Assembly: GCA_028583415.1 (NCBI GenBank)
Contig: CM053266.1
Span: 2,277,816 to 2,341,815, forward strand
Reading direction: 5' to 3'
Source of the DNA: Protea cynaroides
Taxonomy: Eukaryota > Streptophyta > Magnoliopsida > Proteales > Proteaceae
Length of the DNA: 64,000 nt
Shown here: positions 56,480 through 64,000 of the stretch, in pieces
How the letters are laid out: each line of letters begins with the position of its first letter
Numbering within the stretch: the stretch's first letter is position 1
Position numbers and translations under genes: made by a program
Notes under the pieces: model-generated
The model's input: the letters and a program-made list of their open reading frames with translations, nothing else
The model's database searches: none
Told to the model about the DNA's origin: nothing

Positions 56480-57003
56480 TCAACTCGCCACCACTGAGTT
56501 GCTACTGTGTCAACCATACGAATTTGGTGGTTTCTACATTAGTAGACAATTTTCATCTTATTCCTCAAGGTATGTTATCTACTCTTTTCTCCTTTTTCAA
56601 TTTTCATACTTAGGTTTTCGCCATATATAGAGTTTTCTTCAAATTAAGATCTACTTGACCGTAAAAATTTGATTTTTATTGGTGATTATTACTATTGGCT
56701 GCCCTACGGATGAAAGCCCTCAAGAAAATTCGAGTTTCATCGGTTGTTTTGATTAAAATTTAAAAATCCTAATTTTTAACCTAAAATTTGGGGAAAATCC
56801 CAAATTTTAAATTTTCTTCAACTCTATTTTGATTGTTGGCCATTTCTCTTGATTGATTACTATAGGGTGGTTTGTGCCTCGTGTAAGTCTTCCTGTCCAA
56901 GTGTTTGGGTGAAAAATGAGGCTTTTTCCCATTTCACGTCGTTATGCTTCCCAAATCTCTAACTTTCTAACTTATTTTCTTATTTTCTTTTCTCGTAGTT
57001 ATC
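56480..57003 (+). other. Exon 1 end and 429 bp 5'-UTR intron of the antisense gene in D
   Basis: Exon 1 includes GAGTTGCTACTGTG and ends CCTCAAG before GTATGTTATC. The intron 56570-56998 ends TTTTCTTTTCTCGTAG, five bases before the start codon. Length and boundaries parallel B; internal words GACCGTAAAAATTTGATTTTTATT and GAAAATTCGAGTTTCATCGGT-like are also shared. Confidence 0.7.
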
Positions 57004-58264
57004 ATGGTTCGTACCAAGGTTCCCAGAGTCCATGACCTTCGTCACTTCAGGTCCATTGAAGCGGAGGTACAATATCCATGGTTTCATTGAAAAAAGGTAG
57101 AAGGGGGTTGGTGTGTTAATTTAGCCCACTTAGCCCTATTTGATGTGGAGAGGACATTTGGTGATATGGGTTGGCTTCCCGTGATCCTATACGAGGGTTG
57201 CACCCATCCCGATCTGGTAAAGTAGTCCTATTGCAGCATACAGGTTGAGGGTGATCCAGAAGTTATAGACAGTGGAAGAGAGCTTCGGATCACTAGTTGG
57301 GTGAAAGGAGTTCCTATCTCCTTCAATACCCAACAGTTGGCAGATATTTTGGGTATCTCAAGCGCCGGTCCCTTGGTCTACTGTGCTCCTAAGGAACCCA
57401 AGTTCATAACCACAATTATACCCGCAGAGGTATCCAGTCAGATTTTTCGTGATGACCGCTAGGAGATGAAGGCAGTCAACCTGCGTCCTGAGCCCTGGGT
57501 ATACTGTAGGATCATTCAGCATAATCTGATTTCTCAGGGTAGACATTACGAGATGGTCTCTTAGTTGACTCAGTACTTACTGTACTACATCTGCACTAGG
57601 CATCCTGTCTGCTCCCTTACATTATCATTCGGACTATGCACAGAGTTACATTGTCTGATTCAAGAGATAACTTGCCCTATGGATGGTTGATCACCACTCT
57701 GATCTCTCGCCTACAGGTGAACTTGGAGGATGAGAGGATCTATGAAGACACCTTCTCAGTTGACCTTGATTGGGATGCCATCTGTAAGGGATGAGAGAGA
57801 TATAGGTCAGTGATGATGAGAGGAATGCCATGAGACATCCTCTTACTCGGCTGGCGACAGAAGATGCGGAGGCGGTAGCGGTGGTAGCAGCGAAGGCAGA
57901 CAAGAGTGATGATGAGGAGGAGGATGATCAGATGGACATGGATGTGGATGCCATACCTCCTCCATCACCACAACATTCTATAGGAACCGACCTTTCTCAG
58001 ACTTCTCACATGGCTGGTCCTTCACGTCCTCCACCAGATAGCATGATGGCATTACTGCATGAGATTCGGGATGCCCAGCATGCTACAGATCAGAGGGTAG
58101 GAGAGATCCTAGATGCTCAGCGCTCTACAGACCAACTGGTAGCAGATCTGGCGACGAGTCTCGGAGCTACCCAGACTCAGGTAGCCTAGCTCAAGAGAGT
58201 ATATGCTGAAGACTATGATCGAGACCGTAAGGCACCTCCTCCATCTACACCCGCAGCTCCATGA
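57004..58264 (+). pseudogene. Antisense extra gene of chromovirus D, full length with a few breaks
   Basis: About 420 codons. MVRTKVPRVHDLRHFRSIEAE, VEGGWCVNLAHLALFDVER, FGDMGWLPVILYEGCTHPDL, RELRITSWVKGVPISFNTQQ, LADILGIS, LVYCAPKE, VNLRPEPWVY, RIIQHNLISQGRHYEMVS, YICTRHPVC, a frameshift near 57612, NLPYGWLITTLISRL, DLDWDAIC, a second shift near 57790, SDDERNAM, MDMDVDAIPPPSPQHS, then the helical repeat HEIRDAQHATDQRVGEILD and QRSTDQLVADL, ending KRVYAEDYDRDRKAPP. Stops at TAG/TGA positions are scattered in the first half. The segment missing from B near 32320 is present here. Function unknown; coiled coil suggests self-association. Confidence 0.8.
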
Positions 58265-58366
58265 TGACCCTTTTTATTTTTCTCTCGTTTATACCACAGA
58301 GTAACTATCCGGATTATGGACCGTACTCTAGTTTGGATTTACATTTTTTTTCTTACTCTCATTTTG

Positions 58367-58482
<116 letters not shown>

Positions 58483-58635
58483 TATTTCTCATTTACATAT
58501 GTGCATTATTCTCTTTCTTAGTTTATGTCTCAAACAACAAGATGCTTATGGTGTGTTCTTATTACAGGTTTTAATTAACCTAACTTAGTTTATGACTTAT
58601 GTGGAAGTAGTTAGGTCAATGGGTAGAACCTGAGA

Positions 58636-58647
58636 GCTCTGATACCA
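58636..58647 (-). other. Primer binding site of chromovirus D, initiator tRNA-Met
   Basis: Minus strand TGGTATCAGAGC, three bases from the 5' LTR. Confidence 0.9.
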
Positions 58648-58650
58648 AGC

Positions 58651-60918
58651 TGTCACTCCTCAATTCTGGACTAACCAGTGGTGTGATGAACCGTCAATAA
58701 ACCAACGGTTCAACCAGGATCTCTTATAGGTCGTATCCACCATATCAAACCACAAACATTCTACGGTAATAATCAGAGGTAATAAATAAGTAAGCAAAAG
58801 TTTTTATAATTAATGAACTGAGGTCTAACAGTGATAAAATAAATATTTAATCTGATTATCTCCAAATAACTCATGAAATAAAAGTAAATAATCCATTACA
58901 TGTTCCAGTACTCAAATATAACTAACTAATCAAAAACACATTTGTCGCACTCGCATGACGGATCATTTGCATCTTCCATAGCTTCTACGTCCATAGCGCC
59001 ATGTGTCCATTCGACGGTACATTCATGTAATCTTCTACAATAGGACCTGCATCATCAACTAAAAATATTTGACATCGAAAGGGTGAGCACACATCACGGC
59101 TCAGTGAGCAAATAAAACAATACGCAAACATATACATGCATTCAATTCAATAGCTTTGGTCTGGTTTTTAAGTTTGTAATGCACTATAGAAAGGTTTGGT
59201 GGCCACCGCACCTTTATACACGAGTGTGTGAATCCACCCAATGGATCAAACACCATTGTCGTCCCACATGCACCCACCATGGAATAGAGATAGGGCTAAA
59301 GTGTCTGGACGACACACCGCCAACACTTCCCTTGATGCCCTACCCATACCAATACGTAAGCCCCTATTGGAGAGGGCTTGCAAACTGGGCTCGCAACTAA
59401 CCAATCCTAATGCCATCCAAGTGTATCCAAGGCCTCACCCTAGCATCCCTTAATAGGTCCATAGAGATAGAGCTAAGGTCCCTCGGAAGAGTCAAAGACT
59501 ACAAGGTCTGAGACCACCTCCGGTGATGCCCTACGACATAATAGTTCCGTTAAGGTAATGGCGATACAACAATGTCAATGTAAAGCATGGTTTAGGGATC
59601 AAACACCTTTCCCCACACAATACACCAACCACACTCACAAACACATGCCTATTCCTATCATCATCAATCAACATGATAGTAACAATAAAGTAAATATGCA
59701 TGAACAGGAATAACAATAATATAGGATGACATATGAAATGTACATTACAAGCACACAAGCATAGAATCATTCATGGCATTAGACGAAATAAAATAAACAT
59801 AGTTTGTTATTATCCAATAGGTTTAGGTCTTGTTCCCTCACCTTTTATAATATTTGATCTCCTCCCAAGCCTTGTAACTCTCTTTGAGTCAATTTAGTAA
59901 CCTAGAAATTATATAAATTTTAAGTTAGGATTCATGTAAAATATGTTACAGCAGTTGAAAATCGAAATAGATCACTGATAGGTGTCTGATTGATTCTATG
60001 GTCTCATGCTAATGTTGACCTTACCTCGTACGCTCGATACCCTTTGGTCGTGCTATATGCGACCACACCTACGACCTTACATTTCCTAAATTCTTCTCGA
60101 ATGACTGTGGTCAACTCTCTGGTCATCCTATGGTCGACCATAGCTGTGACCATATGATTTCTGATCAAAATTTACTTTCAATCAGAGTTCTACCTGAGTC
60201 AATTTCTCAACTCTTCACTTGGGTTCATCCTAAGGTTATCTTATGGCCATTATTTACAGTTTCTCATTAACCATTATCAGTAAACTCATCCCAATTAGTT
60301 ATCCTTGAGCTTTACTCAAAGGATCACATGGATCATAATAGTTTGACATCTCCAATCCACAATAGAAATCTTATTCCATAGGATTTACATCTTCAAAGAT
60401 AAGTTTCATACCTTGGCCTACAATAGAGAGCCAAAACCTTCTTTGCACAACCTTCTTTTTAGTCTTTTCTCCTTCTCCTTCTCTTCTTTCTCTTCCTTTA
60501 GGGTTTGATAATGTTCCAAAAGAGTAAAAAAGGGTTAAGGAATGTCCTTTATATAGAGAGAAACTCTCCATATAGAGTTCTTCAACAATAGAAAAGAGAT
60601 CCCCCTTTAATTTGGAAAGTTTTCAAACTTCGAAGTCTGATTTGAGATCTTAAGGTCAGACATACGATCGCAAAATCCGTCGACCATACGCTTAAAAAAT
60701 CAACCATACGTTTAATTTATCAGTGGTCTTTATTTCACAACGTATGGTCGACCATACCTACTTAGGTAGTCGACCATACACTTAATTTTAAGTGTTTTTT
60801 AGTCGATTTGCTTACATGGTCTCGTGGTCCTGCTTCACACTATTGGTCCAATCGATCCAACAATGATGGGAAGACCTAGCACGACATGGTTAGACCGGTT
60901 AATGGAGTGCGGGTCTTA
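58651..60918 (-). repeat. 5' LTR of chromovirus D
   Basis: TGTCACTCCTCAATTCTGG to GCGGGTCTTA (terminal CA lost), 2268 bp. TATA (reverse) TATATAAA at 60548-60555. Perfect palindrome GTATGGTCGACCATAC at 60742-60757. It provides the uninterrupted target sequence for solo LTR F near 59253. Confidence 0.9.
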
Positions 60919-60923
60919 CTCAG

Positions 60924-61938
60924 CATCTTGGATCTCTTAGAGAAGTGCCATCGTGTCATCTGGTGGAGGACGCTAAGGGCCACCTGAGGGAGTTGTCCGA
61001 GAAGGGCCAACTATAGTAGTACGCTGTGGCATAGGGGGGAATGTCATCTACATCTAGATACATACGATCAACGTCCCCATCACCCTCTGCTATGGCCGCC
61101 TCGAATACTGCTGCTACTACCGCTGCCACTCTACCTAGAGGACGATCTAGTGTATTATGCTCCTCATCGCTGACCTCCACATTCTGTATTTCCATCCTGC
61201 AGATGGCGTCCCAGTCAAGGTCTGCTGATGACCATAGGGTAGGTTGCCCTTCAGATTGGGAGTCGTCGCTCAATGCATAGTACAGATGATGATGTAGGGA
61301 AGGTAGACCGGTTGTCTAGTGCAGATATAGAAGAGGAGGTACTAGGTGTGCTGTGATACCTCATTGTAGTGCCCACTCTATGGTATAAGGTTGTGCTTAA
61401 TGATTTTGTAGTACACTCAAGGTTCAGGACGAAGGTTAATTGCCTTCATCTCTTAGCGGCCATCCTGTATAATCTGGTTCCTCACCTCTGTGCACAGGTC
61501 TTCCCTAAAAAAATTATGCTCTTTTGGTGCACAATAGACCAACTCGCCTGCATCTGAAATGTTCAGAAGCTCCGCTAGCTGTTGGGTGTCGAATGAAATC
61601 TGTACCCCTTTTACCAAGCTGGTGATCCTCAACTCTCTACCCTTGTCTAAGTCTTCACGATCACCCTCTAACTGCATGTTGCAATAAAATTGCTTGACTA
61701 GGTCTGGACGTGTTGACCCCTCATACTGGGTCAGAGGTAGCCAACCCATCTTATCAAATGCCGACTCCACATCGAACCTAACCAAATCTGATAGTTTTAC
61801 GAATCGGCCCACTTCCACCTTCTAGTGGTAATACCATGGGTACAGTGTTTCGGCTTCGATGGAGTGGAAGCATAATGCATCAAACCGTCTAAGAGGGGGG
61901 TTGTTGTTATGACCACGTACGTTCTTAGTGCGAGGCAT
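60924..61938 (-). pseudogene. Antisense extra gene of chromovirus C (5' and middle part)
   Basis: On the minus strand from ATG at 61938: MPRTKNVRGHNNNPPLRRF, a stop after LYPWYYH, then VEVGRFVKLSDLVRFDVES, DKMGWLPLTQYEGSTRPDL, VKQFYCNMQLEGD, RELRITSLVKGVQISFDTQQ, LAELLNIS, LVYCAPKEHNFF and, after shifts, the region up to DLDWDAICRM (near 61200), VSDEEHNT, MYLDVDDIPP and the start of the helical part. The segment between YII and DLDW is shortened. It is cut at 60923 by the D insertion and continues at 44380-44521. Confidence 0.75.
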
Positions 61939-62450
61939 ATTGATTGCAAGAATGAAAAATAAATAAAATGAGTTAGTTAAAATTTTAGAAATTTCTGCAG
62001 CGTAACAGCGTAATTTGGTCAAAAGGGAGTAGAGGACTTACATCAATGGGAAATACATTCAAACATGCCAAACAACATTTAGTGAATCCAAAGATTCACA
62101 ATGCAAGAAATTAAGCAAATTTTTGAAATTGGGCAAAATTCCCAATTTCTAGGGCAAAAACTTGAATTTTTGAGGTTTTGAGCAAACCAACCAATGAAAA
62201 ATTAAATTGATTGAGGGCTTTTGCTCACAGCATGCCCAACATCATTCCTAAGCAATCAAAATAGATTTCCCAGAGTTGAATAAATTGTAATTTAAAAAAA
62301 ACCAGAAAAGATGATAGAAACCTAGGTAGGATAATCCAAAGAGAGAATGAGATTGAAGAACTTACCTTTGGGAAGTGTTTGGAGTGGTTGGCCAGAAGGG
62401 AAAGTGTTGATTTTGACCGGAGGTACTGTAGCAACTCACTAGAGCCAAGC
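61939..62450 (-). other. 5'-UTR intron and exon 1 of the antisense gene in C
   Basis: Donor CCCAAAG|GTAAGTTC at 62366/62365 on the minus strand; exon 1 contains GAGTTGCTACAGTACC (near 62429-62438). The intron would end just before 61938, but the acceptor AG seen in B and D reads TTGCAATCA here, so it is mutated. Length about 425 bp as in the other copies. Confidence 0.6.
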
Positions 62451-62524
62451 TAAGTTGCAGAAAGGAAGAAGACAAAGAGAAAAGTGAAGAAAAATGGCTC
62501 GAGCCTTGTTTAAAAACCGATTTT

Positions 62525-62670
62525 TGATTGGCCAGTCGAGGAATTCAACTGAAAAGTCGACCGATCAGTCGATCGATAAGTTGACCGTAGGCTCTTGGGA
62601 ATGTTCTCAAGGTTTGTCCGGTGGACTCACTGGTAGCTTAATACACGATCGGTCAAGGTCAATCGGACAA
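62525..62670. promoter_or_regulatory. CGATCG/ACCGATC motif cluster between antisense gene and gag of C
   Basis: CCAGTCGAGG, AGTCGACCGATCAGTCGATCGATAAG, CACGATCGGTC and TCAATCGGAC occur here. The neighbouring GGCTCTTGGGAATGTTCTC...GTCCGGTGGACTCA matches GGCTCTCGGGAAGTCTAC...GTCCAGTGGACTCA in the C LTR (42672-42714), so the upstream region and the LTR leader share sequence beyond the motif. Confidence 0.6.
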
Positions 62671-62814
62671 AGTCTATTTGACTTGTATATTTCCTGTTTG
62701 GTACTGTTTGTTGGGGATTTTCTTATACTGTGGGACTAACCTATAAATTATCACATGTTGTACTAGTCTCACATCTATTGACTCTGTAGAAACTACCACA
62801 ATCGATAGTCTAAA

Positions 62815-64000
62815 ATGGCATGCCGTACTAGTAGAAATAGTCGAAGAAGTGGAAGCCCAACCCCACTACCACCTGGAACGGGAAATGTGAATGAGAACCT
62901 TGAAGGGCAAACTGAAAATAATGAGAATCAGAATGTTGTGCTACAAGGAGTCAACAATCAGTCCAATCCAACCAACCTACCTGCACCACCAAATGACTTG
63001 GCTACAGTTGTGACGAATTTAGCTCAACAAATGCAAAAACAATAGCAAACGTTACTAACTCTGCAAGTGGCCATGGGAATCGTTTCTCCAACTGCTAATG
63101 CTACACCGACACCTCCAAGACAGACCAACACTGTACCAGTTGGTAGCAATACTATGCCCATGGCACCTGTCGACAATAACACGATGCCTACAACACAACA
63201 TACCCCAATTGTGCATATACCAATGCAGAATCTAGGAGCACAATAAGGCATGTACCAGGGTGGTTACCAATATCCACCACAGGCGGAAGGAGCATATGGG
63301 CAGCAAGGTCATTCGATACTTATAGAGCGTTTCCTGAAGATGAAGCTTCAGACATTCTCAGAGAAGATGTCAAATCCATTGTGGCTAGCTCACTCAATTG
63401 ATGAGATGAAGAAGAATTTTCTTATGATGACTATTACTGAAGAAGGGAAGGTATTGTGTGCTACTTTCATGCTGAGGGAGGACGCAAATCATTGGTGGAA
63501 GTTTACTTGTGCCTACTTACTGACCAAGTATCCTCAGCTAACTTGGGATATATTTAATAAAGCTTTCTTTGAGAAGTATTTTCCCAAAAGCTTCAGAGAC
63601 TAGATGAAAAAAGAATTCTTGAGTTTGTACTAAGGCCTGATGTCTACTGACGCCTATCAGTAACGTTATGAAGAGTTATTCTTCTTTTCTCCCATTAATA
63701 TGCAAGAGCAGGATACTAAGTCCCAAAGGTTCATTATGGGACTAAGGGGAAGTATTCATGAACATGTGTTGGGATTGGAGATGAAGATATATAATGAAGT
63801 CACGTAGATTGCTTGCGTGCTAGAGTTGAGACAGAAAGAGAGCTACCTTGCTCAGAATCATGGGTTGAAGAGGCCAAATGAAAATTCGTTTAATGGAGAA
63901 AACTCGAAGACCATCAAACCATTCCGGTCATAGAACTCTAATGGAGTAGCCAAGACTACCCAAACAGTTTTACCACAACCAGGGCAAGTGACTGCTAATA
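62815..64000 (+). pseudogene. gag of chromovirus C, running off the window
   Basis: MACRTSRNSRRSGSPTPLPP, DLATVVTNLAQQMQKQ, a TAG, VAMGIVSP, a TAA, MYQGGYQYPP, SILIERFLKMKLQTF, MMTITEEGKVLCATFMLRED, FEKYFPKSFRD, a TAG, KKEFLSLY, a TAA, RYEELFFFSPINM, FIMGLRGSIHEHVLGLE and IACVLELRQKESYLAQN. The whole region stays in one frame with about seven stops and no visible frameshift. Most stops are CAG/CAA-to-TAG/TAA changes. The zinc knuckle would lie beyond 64000. Confidence 0.9.

Overview
The window is a gene-poor, repeat-dense stretch of a seed-plant nuclear genome, most likely heterochromatic. I found no host protein gene, rRNA, tRNA or CRISPR array. Almost every base can be assigned to LTR retrotransposons of two Ty3/gypsy lineages nested inside one another. 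The lineages are (i) very large Ogre/Tat-like elements, with a tRNA-Arg-type primer site, long LTRs and tandem repeats in the 3' untranslated part, and (ii) Tekay/Del-like chromoviruses, with LTRs of about 2.2-2.4 kb, an initiator-tRNA-Met primer site, gag-protease-RT-RNase H-integrase and a terminal chromodomain. The species cannot be named from this sequence.

Layout. Positions 1-36942 are one non-autonomous Ogre/Tat-like element: partial 5' LTR 1-414, internal region to 21187, 3' LTR 21188-36942. It was hit by three chromovirus insertions: element A (5850-16076, + strand, coding region wrecked), solo LTR G (17073-19364) and element B (24150-35957, - strand, nearly intact gag-pol, inside the 3' LTR). 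Positions 36943-41882 are old, divergent chromovirus LTR fragments containing solo LTR E (37976-40352). From 41883 to the window end is chromovirus C (+ strand, running off the edge). It was split at 44527 by chromovirus D (44527-60918, - strand), whose 3' LTR was in turn split by a solo Ogre/Tat LTR, F (45106-49597). Five-base target duplications support A, B, E and G exactly, and D and F with one mismatch each. Chronology by eye agrees with the nesting: about 4-5% LTR divergence for the Ogre host, about 2% for A and B inside it, and roughly 10% for D.

The most interesting signal is an extra gene carried by the chromoviruses. Between the 5' LTR/primer site and gag, on the strand opposite to gag-pol, copies B, C and D carry a homologous ORF of about 420 codons, and A keeps a remnant of its 3' end. 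It has its own non-coding first exon and a 430-440 bp 5'-UTR intron (GT-AG in B and D; acceptor not seen in C). Its protein resembles, from memory, the uncharacterised 'putative plant transposon protein' domain family, with a C-terminal coiled coil. Just upstream, between the divergent gag and antisense genes, lies a cluster of short motifs that also occurs in the LTR of the same element. The motif differs between subfamilies but matches within each one, as expected if an element-encoded factor and its binding sites diverge together. Separately, B and D both carry a 68-70 bp AT-rich GT-AG insertion exactly between gag and protease; removing it in B puts gag and pol in one frame, so it looks like a retrotransposon intron.

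All coding copies carry at least a few breaks, so every gene is listed as a pseudogene. The functional picture is inferred from family knowledge plus conservation between copies.
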